Shown here: in pieces, positions 20,076 through 31,370 of the stretch
How the letters are laid out: each line of letters begins with the position of its first letter
Position numbering within the stretch: position 1 is the stretch's first letter
Assembly (NCBI GenBank): GCA_016271365.2
Contig: CM028131.1
Coordinates: forward strand, 287,986,001-288,050,000
DNA from: Neoceratodus forsteri
Lineage: Eukaryota; Chordata; Ceratodontiformes; Ceratodontidae
DNA length: 64,000 nt
Direction of reading: 5' to 3'
Translations under genes and position numbers: made by a program
Notes under the pieces: generated by a model
Told to the model about the DNA's origin: nothing
Databases searched by the model: none
What the model saw: only the letters and a program-made list of their open reading frames with translations

Positions 20076-23000
20076 AAAAAAAAAACACGTTTTGGCAATT
20101 AAACGAGACACTCCTTCGAGACTCCCAGTTTGTATCTCAAATACAAGAAATGATTCCCCAAATACTCCTAGATAATGACTCTGAACAAGTCTCTACATCA
20201 AATTTATGGGACACCCTGAAGGCGGTGTTATGAAAGGGAAATCATAGCCTATTCGACTAAAAAAAGAAAACAATATAAAACCAGGTATAATAACCTGGTG
20301 GAAGAGCTAAAGGGCTAACAACAACTTTATAGAGAAGGAGATAAGGAACTCCTGCTTAAAATACAGGATACTAAACACAAATTACAAAAAAATAATAGAT
20401 TACAGCATTCAGCACACCCTGATGTACCTTAAACAATCTAATTAAGAAGGAGGGGTGCAGGGGAACTAGGAACCTAGCTCAGATCTGTACTAGATGTAAA
20501 GCAGTTACCATCCTAAAATTGCGGGACCTTGTTACCCGCAAACTGACGCACACAACAGATGGTATACAACAAATATTTCTTAACTATTACTAGACCTTAT
20601 ATTGTAAAAATTCTACTAGTAATTGGGAAGCATGGCAGAAATTTTTGGAAACCCTTGATCTCCCCAGCTTAACTGACTTACAAAGACCAAGATTGGAGGC
20701 ATCAATAACTTCAGAGAAAACAGCCCATCACATTCAGGCTGTCAAACCACATAAATGCCCAGGTCCAGACAGATTTATGGCATCATGGTACAAAATATTT
20801 ACAGGACAAATGCTTTCACTCCTGACTCGCCTTTTTCACAAGGTCAGGAAGGGAAAAGTCCCACCCTCCATTGTGGGACTACACAGTGATAACAGCTATC
20901 CCCAAACCAGACAAAGATAAAACATTTCCATCTTCCTATCAGCCTATTTCAGTTCTAAACGCAGACTACAAATTGTATATGGCCATATGGGCAACCAGAC
21001 TGGAACAAATCATGACCACAAGTATACACCCCTAATCAAACAGGCTTTATTAAAGCTGGAAGTACAACAAACATTATCCGCCATACTTTATTACTGCTTG
21101 AATACATTAATACCAGGAAAATACCAGCTGTACTTTTAAATATTGATGCAGAAGAGGCTGTTGAAAGGGTCGCTGTTGAAAGGGTCTCCTGGGGCTTACT
21201 CTGGGAGACCCTGGAGACCTTTAACTTCCCAGAGACCTTTCAGACTTGGCTGCAAAATATGTATACACACCCAAAGGCTTACATTAGGGTTAATAACTCC
21301 CTGACCCCCCAATCCTCTTAAAGCGGGGCACCGGGAAGGGCTGCCCCCTTTCCCCACTCTAGTTTTCTCCCTATATGGGGCCACTAGCCATGGCAATTTG
21401 CAGGGAGGGAGGAGTGGACGGTATCCCCAATGGACAGACCAGAGGAAAATAGCGTTGTTTGCGGATGATGTGCTTTTACTTCTCTTATCTCCAGAACAGT
21501 CTATCCCTAAGCTGTGGGAAATACTGATGGAATATGAGCACTTAGCAGTTTTAAACTTAACGTTAAAAAAGATGGGGGTTCTAACAGTTAATTTCATCCC
21601 AGCAGCATCATTAAAATGTAACATATCTTTGAGCTGGAGATGGACTAATATAAAATACCTAGGAATCACTACAACACAAAATATAGATCATCTGGACTTG
21701 ATGAACTATGAGCCACTCACAATGCAAATACAGCAGGATTTTGATTCCTGAGGTCGCCTGTATTTAACTTTCTTCCAACATGTGGAGACAATATGAATGA
21801 ATGTTTTACCTTGTATGCTTTACGTTTTCCAAAACTTATTAATCCAGCCACCCCGCTTCTACTTTAACTCATGGAACAAATCTATTTCTAATTTTATATG
21901 GAGCAGGCAGTGTCTGAGAGTTAGATACTCATTGCTGCAGCTATCATTGGCACGGGGGGGAGTCAACTTACCCAACCAAGAATGGTATTCTAAAGCCAGC
22001 TTTCTTAAAATTATACTTCAGTGGAGTGCCCCTACTTACTCAATGCCATGGAGAGAAGTAGAACAAGATCTCAATGATCTATATGATCTAGTGCCTGTAT
22101 TATTTGCTTCTGAGGGCATATCCCTCCCATTTCAAAACTTTTCAAAGTTGACAGGTGAACCCCTCCACACCTGGCACACCTTTAAAAACCATCTGAAATT
22201 TGCAGAAACCTTTTATTATATGCAACTCATATCAAAAGATGAAATATTTCCCCGTCTTCTCTAGACCCTGCTTTTAGCAGATGAAGACAGGTAGGGATTC
22301 ATTACATTTTTCACGTATTAAATGAAACGGGGATCCTCTCTTTCTCAGAACTACAGACAACATTTGAGCTACTGCAAGGTGACCATTTCCATTATTTACA
22401 ACTGACAGCTTACGTACAAAATCAAACGCTAACAGAACTAAACTTCTCCACCCCAGGCCACTTTTAATGGTCTGCCTAATTGATGTTCTCGAAGGTGCAC
22501 TGGGAGGTCAGATTATAGGTCATACATAGAAAATCTTGAGGGAAACCTTAGGGGTTAATACCATATTGGTAGTACAGAAGTGGAATGCAGACCTGCAGAC
22601 TTCAGTCTCTCCTGAGGAATGGCAGGCTCATACAGTACCTGTGGTTAAAATTACTTTCTCACATACTTGGCACGAATTTGTGTGGAAATGCCATTATAGA
22701 TTTTTCAGAGCACCAATAATTTTAGTTAAATTTTTACCTCCTAGTTATGGGCATTGTTGGCGTAGTTGTAACTGAGTTAACCAGTTTGGGCCATGTTTTT
22801 TGGGCATGCTCCCTGCTCGCCCCCTTTCGGTGCACTTTACAATTTACCCTTCAGGACTGCCTAGGGGAAGAACTTGAGTTAACAGCTGAAATGGTACTCC
22901 TCTCTATTATGCCTCCCCATAGTCCACCATGAGACGCACCTTACTGCCTGTCTTCCTATTGGTGGCAAAAAAAAGCTATCACATGTAGGTGGATGACTAA

Positions 23001-23115
23001 AATAATCCCATCTCTTGAGGAGTGGAGAAGTACAGTCAGGGCTATGTATCAAATGGATCAATTAACAGCAGTCTTGCAAAATAAGTTACCAAGGTTTACA
23101 GACAAATGGCAATGC
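20076..23115 (+). pseudogene. L1/Tx1 LINE ORF2, reverse transcriptase to C-terminus
   Basis: Recognisable blocks are 'KCPGPDRFMASWYK' (20755), 'ALFADDVLLLLLSP' with the catalytic FADD (21455) and 'WRWTNIKYLGITTT' (21640). The long thumb/linker 'FNSWNKSISNFIWSRQ…VNLPNQEWY' (21860-21990) follows, typical of Tx1/L1. The C-terminal Cys/His region is broken ('FGHVFWACSLLAPF' type, 22790), and the final 'LTAVLQNKLPRFTDKW' block ends near 23115. More than ten stops and frameshifts are present. The order and spacing match a full-length ORF2 of about 3.7 kb, so no large internal deletion is apparent. Confidence 0.8.
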
Positions 23116-23373
23116 TGAGTGATGCAAATGATGCAGATAGATGACTCATTTGTCCCTTAAAACTTGATACCTGGGGGTGGGGGTTGCTGCTTTCACTGAA
23201 GGAAAGAGGGATGATCCTAGCTAATAATGTATATAACAGCTCATCTTTTTGATACTCATCTTTCTGTGAGGATGTCTACTGAATGCAGTACAAAGCCATT
23301 AGGGAATGGACTCAATTATTCACAAATGTGCAAGTTTGGTGACCATTAATCAGGAATAATGTGTTACTTAAAC

Positions 23374-23530
23374 AATAATGCACAACAGGGTGTGTGGCAG
23401 ACTGGGATAACGTCATGCCTGGGGTGGTTTGGCACAAGGCAGCAGGCCAAGTGCATTCAATGACCCCAGAAGTGACGTTATCCCAGCACGACACACACCC
23501 TGGAGTGCATTACTGCTATTATGCAATGGC
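23374..23530. repeat. Foldback MITE, same family as 5289-5368
   Basis: The left arm begins 'aataatgcacaacagggtgt' and the right arm ends 'acaccctggagtgcattact'. The inner arms 'gggataacgtcatgcctggg' and 'ccccagaagtgacgttatcc' are reverse complements with about two mismatches. The loop is about 40 bases. The right flank 'tattatgcaatggc' resembles the end sequence at 4155. Confidence 0.75.
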
Positions 23531-24480
23531 TCGTTTGTAAAACAAACAAAAGAATGATGAAAAACTACTTTTAGAGTAGATTTTTCTGTCATTTTTTGAA
23601 TGGGTAGGGTTACATCATAAAAAAGTAGTGCTGATTTAGCCAGCAGGTGGAGCTGATGTGTTTTTGAGTAGCCGTGCAGTCCCTATAGCAACCTTTCAAC
23701 CTTTGTCAATGGTGCCACTCTGTTAATATGACCGATTGCCTCTTTTGTCCTGGTTTTCAGACTGTGTTTTCCTCTGTCTTTCTGTGACTCTGTTTTCATT
23801 GTTGTTCTGCTTGAGAATTGAGATTGTCACCCCCCTCATCTTGCCATGTACCACGCGGTGCTGTGCTGTTGCATGGATGTCTATGAAACAGGAGGGAAGG
23901 AGGTAGGGAGGGTATTTTTTTCTGTTGTCAATTCTAAAGAGAAAAAAAACCCAAAGAAAGTGAATTGAAGAGTGAGCGAGTGAGGCTTACAGCCGCGAAG
24001 ACTGTATAAAGACTCACTTGCTCACTGATTGACTGGGCTCACTGTGTGTGAACCCGATGGTAATCACAGGTTTCAGTTATGTGTTTTTTGAAATAGAAAA
24101 GTGACACAGGGGGGATGTACAATGGTTGTTGGTTTTTGTTTGTGCCATTTTTTTTTTCTTTTATGATAAAGGAGTCGGGACGATGAAGGTGGCTGCAGAG
24201 CGAGTGAAGCGGGCTGTGAGCAGTGATTCTGTTTTACTCAATGCATTTTTTTTTAAATGTCTGTTTATGCCCCTGTGTGATAAAGACTGTGCTTTAGTGG
24301 GAGGGAGGTTTTGACAGTAACAGATCGGGTGAAAGTGATGGCGGTTTGCAATGGCAATTATTGAAGGGTACAGCCGTTGTAGCATAGCTTGCAAGCGGGA
24401 ACACTAAAGCCGACTGGGGATCACAGAGGCGGGCTGCATGGAGTGATTTCACAAAAACAGTTGATGCAGTCATTGGCATG

Positions 24481-24534
24481 CTGGGACTAAACCCATGATA
24501 TTGTACTAGGATAATATCATGGGTCCAGTCCCAG
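24481..24534. repeat. Hairpin with 22-bp arms
   Basis: The left arm 24481-24502 ('ctgggactaaacccatgata' onward) pairs with 24513-24534 across a 10-base loop, with about two mismatches. The flank 'cttgccattgtataatt' (24569) is shared with the MITE ends near 3679 and 5267. Confidence 0.7.
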
Positions 24535-24667
24535 ACTGACCAATCAGAGGCCAGCATTCTATCTTGCCATTGTATAATTACACTTATCTATGTACAATAA
24601 GTAATGTGTGTTTTGCTTGATATAAAATCAATACAAACTATATTTAAAAAAAAAATAGGATGAGAAC

Positions 24668-25370
24668 CCAATTGAGTCATTTTTAGTACAGTTGTAGGCA
24701 TGGACTAGGAAAGGTATTTGTTAACTCCAGTATAGCTTTCTGTTAGGATTCAATCTTCCCAGCATATTAAGCAATGTTCTATTGAATATCTTGGGCTGAG
24801 GGTCACCTTGTGGGTGGTATGGAGTAGTACGAGACTTCTTAATGCCCCAAATGCTTGTGAGTTCTTTGATGAGGTGACTGTCAAAGTCTCTCCCTTGATC
24901 AGAATGAAGGTATCTGGGGAGTCCATAATGTACAAAATACTTTTGACACAAAACTTTAGCCACAGTGGTTGCTTTCTGGTCTTTTGTGGGGAAAGCCTGT
25001 GCAGAATGGGTGTTGTGGTCAGTTACTACTAGGATGTTACTGATCCCATTCTGATCAGGTTCAAAGGAAAGAAAGTCCATACAGACCAGGTCCATCCATC
25101 CAGTACTGATGATGTTTACAAGTGGAGTTGCCTGTTTGGATAAAGTCTTACGGATTATGCACCAATTACAGCTTTTACAATATCTTTCCACCTCCATGGC
25201 CGTATGCGGCCAGTAGTATCGGTATTGTACAAGCCCCAAAATCTGATCAATCCCCAAATATCCCATGTCCTCATGAAATGACTGCAATATCATTTTTTGA
25301 TACTTTCTGGGAAGCACTAGTTGCTCTTTGGGGAAATGGGTTTGTGTTTTGATGATTCAATACAACAGTC
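24668..25370 (-). pseudogene. Element A integrase, zinc-finger and catalytic core
   Basis: The minus strand encodes the N-terminal zinc finger ('FHEDMGYLGIDQ…YYWPH…YCKSCNWC') at 25270-25160. The second His of the HHCC set is Tyr here ('GYLG' where GHLG is usual). The core has the first Asp in 'DLVCMDFLSF' (25090) and the second in 'LHSDQGRDFDSH' (24900). The third position, normally Glu in a 'QPERFNRTL' context, reads 'QPKIFNRTL', so the DDE Glu is Lys. A stop and frameshift near 24721 lead into 'LVHAYNCT'. The left end is cut by L1 (24657) and the right end by element B (25371). Confidence 0.85.
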
Positions 25371-25932
25371 TGTGACAGGGTTGAATACAGCCCTGTCCCA
25401 GTTGTTATGCAGAAAGTGTTTAAATGCAAGGGTCTGTTCTAGTCTCTCCTTTTCTGTCTCTTCTCTGTCTGGTTGCACAACCAAATTTTCTTGTGAGATC
25501 TAGGGCTTGATCACCCCGATGGTCTTGCAATTCTCTGCCTCTTGCTATCTCCCTACTCTCAGTTGCTGCTCTATCTTTTCTCCTCCCCCGGCATATCTGC
25601 TGGTATAAAAATAAAGGTGAATCATTTTGTGGAAATGTAATTGATACTGGGATCCCTTTGTTTGAACTGTATATAGTTATACTGTTGAAATGATTGCAAA
25701 GCTAAAACTGTATATAGTTATACTATTGAAATGATTGCAAAGCTATTTGGAACTCAAGAGGTTAACCTGAAATGCAATTTTTAAGCCTTTTGCAGACGAT
25801 GTAAACAAGAGGTCAGTTCTGGGTCACAATGCTCTTTTTGCTGCACCTGCTGAAACTGACAAGGACATCAGAGATTTACAAGAACACTGTGAAAGAAGCA
25901 TGCTCTTTTCTTAAAGAGCTTCTACACAGACT

Positions 25933-25940
25933 TATAAAAA
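25933..25940 (+). promoter_or_regulatory. TATA box of element B 5' LTR
   Basis: 'tataaaaa' stands in the context 'cttataaaaaggggctgc', a strong TATA-box match. It lies about 156 bases upstream of the poly(A) signal, as expected for a U3/R boundary. The 3' LTR has the matching 'tttataaaaggagctgc' near 33115. Confidence 0.6.
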
Positions 25941-26088
25941 GGGGCTGCAATGTTTTGCAAAGAGAGACACACAGACTGAGAGAGACTGAGACTGGAAATT
26001 CAGTAGAAACCCAGATGGGCTTTCTCTGTTTATACTGCCTTTGTAAATAGTTATACTGAACAATTTTATTTTTTATTTTACTGTTAAC

Positions 26089-26094
26089 AATAAA
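26089..26094 (+). terminator. Poly(A) signal in element B 5' LTR
   Basis: AATAAA in 'acaataaaactcttgttg'. The equivalent in the 3' LTR, which would end the element transcript, is at 33266-33271. Confidence 0.6.
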
Positions 26095-26162
26095 ACTCTT
26101 GTTGTGAATTTTACAACTGCTTCTGGTTTTCCTATGCTTCCTGACCTGTGCCTCAACGACAG

Positions 26163-26184
26163 TTGGTGTCAGCCTAAGTGGGAT
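26163..26184 (+). promoter_or_regulatory. Primer binding site of element B (tRNA-Leu-like)
   Basis: One base after the LTR comes 'ttggtgtcagcctaagtggg'. The 9 bases TGGTGTCAG and the 10 bases AAGTGGGATT are complementary to the 3' end of a vertebrate tRNA-Leu(CAA), with three extra bases (cct) between them. A tRNA-Leu primer is my inference from remembered tRNA sequence. Confidence 0.55.
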
Positions 26185-26263
26185 TTTCGCCATGCATACT
26201 CTAAGCCAGGAGTTTTTGTGCATGGGTACTAAACCTGGTACTAGGGAGGCATAGAAGAAAGGT

Positions 26264-26991
26264 ATGGATTCTGCAGCAGCAAGCCCAGGAGTGGCTACCA
26301 GGAGAATGGTAGCCAAACTAGCAGAGACAGAAGTCCAGGCTAAGACTGTACAGCTAGCACCAGTTATAGAAAAAGAACAGGGAGTGACAGAACCTGAAAG
26401 CCTGACTACCTTTTTCAAATGGTGGGCTAGACAACAAAAAGTGACTGAGAAACAGAGAGAAAAAGAGATTCAACATTTAGAAGCACAGAGAAAAGAAGAA
26501 ATGCAACAATTCGAACAGCAGAGAAAAGAAGAGATGCAATGACAGGAGCGGCAAAGAAAAGAAGAGATGCAGTGACAGGAGAGGCAAAGAAAAGAAGAGA
26601 TGCAGTGACAGGAGCAGCACAGAAGAGAACAGATGCAGTGATGGATGGATGCCTTGCAAGTTTTCAAAGCTGGAAGATCTGACACAGGTCCAGCAGAACA
26701 ACAAGACACAAACAACTTAAAATACATTAAATTTACAAAGATGTGTCCCTCAGATGATACTGAAGCATGTCTGACAACTTTTGAAAGGGTTGCCGTAGCC
26801 TGCCAGTGGCCAAAGCAGCAATGGGCAATCAGACTGGTACCTTACCTGACAGGGAAAGCCCAACTTGCTTACAGTAATGTGGACGCTGCACAGTCAGAAA
26901 ACTACGACCTGCTGAAAAGCAAAATCCTAAAAAAGGTATGACATCTCAGGAGAGACCTACAGGCAGAGATTTCAGTCTCTGAAGTACAAAT
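26264..26991 (+). pseudogene. Element B gag, N-terminal part with coiled-coil repeat and start of SCAN-like capsid
   Basis: The frame opens at an ATG at 26264, 103 bases after the LTR. Residues 1-55 are of matrix type, ending 'LTTFFKWWARQQKV'. A highly charged repeat of 11 residues ('QERQRKEEMQ' plus one) follows from about 26456 to 26641 and would form a coiled coil. Four TGA stops sit in the same frame at 26540, 26573, 26606 and 26639, one per repeat. The frame is otherwise open to about 26940. Then comes capsid sequence ('DTEACLTTFERVAVACQWPK', 'WAIRLVPYLTGKAQLAYSN'), matching the N-terminal capsid of Gmr1-like gags. 'SGETYRQRFQSL' begins the SCAN-like region, cut at 26991 by solo LTR C1. 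Confidence 0.8.
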
Positions 26992-28190
26992 TGTGATGTA
27001 GACAACCAGTTCTGAGTGCTGGATAATATTTTTTTATATGAAATGTATTATGACTGTCTCTGCTGAAAATCAAATGCTCTTGGAATGACCTCTCTCATCC
27101 CCCCCCCCCCCCATGATTTTAGCTGACAGATGCAGGCCAAGAGAACTGCTGACAGCATGTATCACACACTCAGTCTTTTTAGAGAAAATGTGTTACTGGA
27201 AGACTTTTATTAAGGATCCTGTTTCTCTGAGCTAATCACAGAGTTAAGTTAATTTTGTTAAGAGAGAAATCATAAACTAGGTTTATAACGTTAAAATAAC
27301 GGAAGCTAGGATGTTACACAGATGTGTAAGGTTGTAAATGACCCCAAGAAGCCTGTGTGAAGAGGGTACAGCATGAGATCAAAAGAGGTGTCATTGAAAC
27401 TTGAGTTATGCTAAGGTTGCAGAATTAATACATCCTGTATAGCTGTATAGTATAGATTAATAAAATTATATCCTGTGGTTGTATAAAAATATATTTTTGT
27501 TAGATATTTGACCAGAGGAGGGGCTGGATGACTTCATCAAAAAGGGGTTGGCCAATACTGCTTGAAAAGATTATTCTCTTTCACTATAGAGATACACTTT
27601 TTATCTGACACTGACTAAGGAAACATCTGAGCACTGAAAACAGGTATTTAGAAAGCTAGTTAAAATCTAAATATAGTTGTAGGAATTGCACTGTTTTAAA
27701 CCTTGTTTTGTTTAAAGATATGTATGTCTTGTGATACAAGAGTTCTGTATTGTATGTTTGACGTTATTATATATTTTAGTAAAAACTCTAATTTTAGAGC
27801 AAACCTGGTCTGTCTTTGAATTACTTTCTTTTGCAAAGAAATATTTATGGTTCACCAAACATAAGCTTGTTTGGTGGCACCAAACTGGAAACAGAAGCAT
27901 TTTAAATCTGAGGTCTTTATTAAGTTTTAAGGGTTCATCTCTGAATACCTGGTTAGGTGCCCGTAGGCAAAGATATCTGGCCCCCTGAAGACAGATATAT
28001 CTGAGCCTGTGCATTGGGTATGCTAGCAAGAGGTTACAGTTTGAATCTCTCCATAACTGAGACCAAAGGTTGATCCGAACTCACAAAAAACAGACAAGAG
28101 GGTTACCTTGTCTGTTACACTGTTCACAAGACTGCGCTCAGAGGTTGGCACTTTGGGAGTAGAGGGCCTGATCTAAGTGAATCTGTGACA
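26992..28190 (+). mobile_element. Solo LTR C1 in element B gag
   Basis: This 1199-bp block starts TGTGATG and ends TGTGACA. It is flanked by a perfect 5-bp duplication 'caaat' (26987-26991 and 28191-28195). It splits the SCAN-like capsid frame, and no internal coding region is present, so it is a solo LTR. Its 3' half (27800-28185) matches the block at 37110-37505, which ends the related LTR C2. A C-run of 14 or more lies near 27101-27114. The parent family (Gypsy or ERV) is not identified. The strand is set by the C1/C2 alignment only. Confidence 0.85.
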
Positions 28191-28195
28191 CAAAT

Positions 28196-28812
28196 CAGTC
28201 GACAATCCTTGAGAAGCCTTCACCCGATTCAGAGAACTCCTGATAAAATGGCTCCAACTAGAGGGCAAAACAGTCCCACAGATCATCGACACATTTGCAA
28301 TGGAGCAATTCATCAACATCCTGCCTACAGATGTACAGCTTTGGGTGAAAGAACACTGAACAGAAAGTGGAGAAAAGGCTGCTTCTTTGGCCGAAGACTA
28401 CCAAATGGCCAGACTGATGCCACAGCAGTGAGCTAACAGCCAAGCTGGTAAGAAATTATTTTTCCCATTTAAACTCCAAGTCTGATAAGAACTCTGGTGG
28501 AGGCAACAAATCTGTGCCCACAGACTTTATTTGCTGTAACTGTCATAAGCCAGGTCATATTACAATAAATTGCCATAGTAAGAGTGACACTAGAGCAGAT
28601 TTGTCTTTAGCAAATTGGGGTAAGTATTTAACAGATGTGAAGGTGGGAGATAAGACTGTTAAGGGACTTACAGATTTGGGAAGCAGACAGACCCTAGTAC
28701 ATACTGAAGTTCTAGGAAAACAATGTCCAAAAGGACCAGGTACTGGTGTCATCTGCATCCACGGGGACACTCGATACTGTCCCACCACCCAAGTGACTCT
28801 GACTAATATGGG
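28196..28812 (+). pseudogene. Element B gag C-terminus (SCAN-like helices, zinc knuckle) and protease
   Basis: After the solo LTR the frame resumes with 'EAFTRFRELLIKWLQ' (28208), 'QIIDTFAMEQFINILP' (28278) and 'TDVQLWVKEH' (28325). This is the helical pattern of a SCAN domain, which is known to derive from the capsid of Gmr1-like Gypsy elements. The CCHC zinc knuckle 'CCNCHKPGHITINC' follows at 28540. The aspartic protease active site near 28668 reads 'GLTDLGSRQTLV', where D-S/T-G is normal, so the second position is Leu. Stops at 28355, 28434 and 28490 break the frame. Confidence 0.8.
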
Positions 28813-30305
28813 GTGTCACACCAAATGAAAGTGGGGGTAGTGCCTAAGTTACCTGTACCTGTGATTATTGGGAATGACTTTCCAGGATTTACTGAGTTAA
28901 TCAAAGCGGGAGTAAATCCTGATGTTTCAGCAGTTGTGGTGACAAGATCTCAGGCAAAGAAAATCTCAGATGGTGGGGACTCTTTTCCTTTCGCTGATTT
29001 TGATTCGGACTTGTTTGAGCACAGCTCCAGGATTCGGAAGTCTAGGAAAGAAAGACACTGCCTAAAGAAACAGTGGCAACCAAAGACTGATGGACATAAG
29101 GGGTTAACATATGAAAATGCTGAAACTAAACTGATAACTGATTGTGATTTTCTTTCAGAGCAAGCTAATGATTCTCTCCAGAGTTATTTTAAGCAGCTGG
29201 GGGTGAAATCAAGACAAGGTGAACCTATGTTTAAAAAATATAATGGGCTACTGTACAGAGTTTGGGTTAAACCTCAGACACAGGACCAGATAGAACAATT
29301 GGTTATACCACAAAAGTTTAGATCTGAGGTGTTACAGATAGCACATGATAGTCCTATGCCTGGTCACTCAGGGAGGGATTGCACCCGATTGCTGTACACA
29401 TTTTACTGGCCTGGAATTCATGAAGATGTTGCTACTTACTGCAGTTTTCGTGCTGAGTGTCAGAAAGTAGCCCCAGTCACTAAAAAAGACAAGGTGCCCC
29501 TTGTGCCCCTACCCTTGATAGATGTGTCTTTTGAAAGAATTGCAATGGATGCAGTTGGCCCCTTAGACAAAAGTAAAAAGGGAAATCGATTCATTTTGGT
29601 AGTATGTGACTATGCTACTCGATACCCAGAGGCAGTTCCAATGCGTACTGTCACAGCCCCAAAAGTGGCAACATAGTTTGCCAAAATTTTCAGCAGGATG
29701 GGCATACCAAAATAGATTATTACTGATCAGGGTAGTAATTTTGGTGCTGCATTACTGAAGGAGATGTACCGACTACTATCTATCTCTGCCATAAGAACCT
29801 TCCCTTATCACCCTCAGACGGTCTTGTTGAGCATTTTAATCAAACCCTAAAATGCATGTTAAAAAGGGAAAGACTGGGACCAATACTTACCTTACCTGCT
29901 TTTTGCTTACAGAGAAGTGCCAGAGGCATCAACAGGTTTTTCACCATTTGAAATGCTGTATGGTAGACAGCCTAGAGGGCCACTAGATGTAATCAAAGAA
30001 ACATGTGAAGATAACCCCACTGGAAACAACCTATTACAGCTTATATGTGTGCCTCGAGAAAGAAGTTGGCAAAATATGTTGAAATCACCCATAGTAACCA
30101 GGAAGAGGCCCAAAGCCTGCAGAAGGTGTATTATGATCATGGGGTAAAAGAAAATGTTTTTGAGCCAGGTGAAAAGGTCTTGCTACTGTTACCCACTACA
30201 GAAAATAAACTGTTAATGAAGCGGCAAGGACCTTATAAAGTGCTTAGACGTACTGGCACAGTTAACTATGAGATTGAGACCCCTGACAGAAAAAAATCCT
30301 ACTAA
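28813..30305 (+). pseudogene. Element B integrase (upstream of RT)
   Basis: An open frame of 287 codons (28813-29676) begins with the end of the protease ('VPVIIGNDF'). The integrase zinc finger follows: 'AHDSPMPGHSGRDC…FYWPGIHEDVATYC' at 29340-29440. The second zinc Cys is lost ('YCSFRAEC'). The core has its first Asp in 'ERIAMDAVGPLDKS' (29540) and the second in 'IITDQGSNFG' (29717). The Glu region ('VEHFNQTL', 29825) is in a shifted frame. 'STGFSPFEMLYGRQPRGPLD' (29930) and the SH3-like C-terminal domain 'FEPGEKVLLLLPT…RQGPYKV' (30160-30240) follow. Stops at 29674 and 29713 and indels disable it. Confidence 0.85.
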
Positions 30306-31370
30306 GATATACCATGCTAACCTCCTCAAGAAATGGGTTGAAAAAACAACAAAAACTGTTTTGCTAGTTTTACCAGAAACTGATAAAGAAGATATTGATG
30401 TAGCTTATGACAGACTGGATCAAACTGTTACTACTGATGCTGTAAAGGTGAATGTTTCCTTAATCTCCAAACTGCAGACATTTGTAACTTGCTCAAGACA
30501 TTTAACAGTACTTTTACCACAGCACCAGGCCGAGCAAAAGGGGTCGAGCATGTAATAGTGACAAGGAATGCTCGCCCTATTAGACAAAAGACATACAGGT
30601 TACCAGAGCGGTTAAGAGCAGACGTGGTTAAGGAAATACAAAAAATGAAAGAATTGGGCATCATAGAAGAGTCAAGAAGTTCTTGGTCATCACCAAAGGT
30701 GATTGTAAACAAAAACGAAAGAGATGTAAGAATCTGCCTTGATTTTAGGAAACTTAATCAGGATTGTGCCAGAATTAGACAGTTATCCTATGCCCAGAAT
30801 AGATGATTTGGTAGAAAAACTGGGAAGTGCTAAGTATATCAATACCCTCAATTTCACCAAGGGTTACTGGCAAATCCCCTTAGTTAAAGAATCCAGAGAC
30901 AAAACTGCATTTGCCACTCCTATAGGATTCTATCAGTTCACCACCACGCCATTTGGTTTTCATGGCACTCCCACTACATTCCAGTGGTACATAGATGTAA
31001 TTTTATCCTCTCACACTTATTATTGTGTTACGTACCTGGATGATGCAATTGTGTACAGTCCAGACTGGAAAAGCCACCTGGAAAACCTACGAGCAGTTAT
31101 CTGATCAATCAAAAAGGCAGGTCTGACAATTAATCCTACCAAGTGTGCATTGGGCATGCAGGAAACCCGATAGTTTGAACTATGTTTTGGGAAATGAAGA
31201 AGTCAAGCCAAAAGTTTCCAAGATAGAAGCTGTAGCTAAAAGCCCTGTCCCCAAAACCAAGAAACATGTTAGGTCATCTTTAGGGCTGGCTGGTTATTAT
31301 CGGAGATTTGTTCCCAACTTTGCAGAGTTGGCTGCTCCCCTCACTAAACTCACATAAAAATGTTTTTGAA
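30306..31370 (+). pseudogene. Element B reverse transcriptase
   Basis: A linker (30306-30560) leads into the RT: 'RLPERLRADVVKEIQKMKEL' (30600), 'SSWSSPKVIVNKN' (30680), 'RICLDFRKLNQ' (30730) and, after a one-base frameshift, 'SYPMPRIDDLVEKLG' (30785). Motif A reads 'INTLNFTKGYWQIPL' (30840), where the catalytic Asp of LDL is Asn. Then come 'TTPFGFHGTPTTFQ' (30945) and the catalytic 'CVTYLDDAIVYS' with an intact YLDD (31028). The thumb ends with 'SLGLAGYYRRFVPNFAELA' (31275). Stops at 31102 and 31171 break it. It lies downstream of the integrase. Confidence 0.85.

Larger units (their letters stand above)
8981..24657 (+). mobile_element. L1/Tx1-like LINE (with nested insertions) inserted in element A integrase
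   Basis: A 10-bp direct repeat 'gg(g/a)tgagaac' flanks the block at 8971-8980 and 24658-24667. The right copy is preceded by an A-run at 24646-24655, the signature of target-primed insertion. Inside, on the plus strand, are ORF1 (9201-9691 and 15976-16365) and ORF2 (about 19351-23115) with endonuclease and RT. The length is inflated by a CR1 block (9690-15970), a LINE tail and foldback elements. The 5' end at 8981 looks close to complete, since about 220 bp precede ORF1. Element A integrase resumes in the same reading order on the other side. Confidence 0.85.
23116..24657 (+). other. L1 3' region with MITE insertion, ending in poly(A)
   Basis: The L1 3' UTR starts after 23115. Foldback sequence occurs at 23374-23530 and 24481-24534. 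The end 'ttgatataaaatcaatac' plus an A-run at 24646-24655 marks the L1 3' terminus. 23531-24480 contains nothing recognisable. Confidence 0.5.
25371..26161 (+). repeat. 5' LTR of element B
   Basis: The LTR starts TGTGACAGGG and ends ACGACA. It aligns over its whole length with 32554-33340 at about 90 percent or more by eye. It holds an internal 46-base tandem repeat ('actgtatatagttatactgt…gattgcaaagct', twice at 25664-25745), a TATA box, and a poly(A) signal. Confidence 0.9.
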
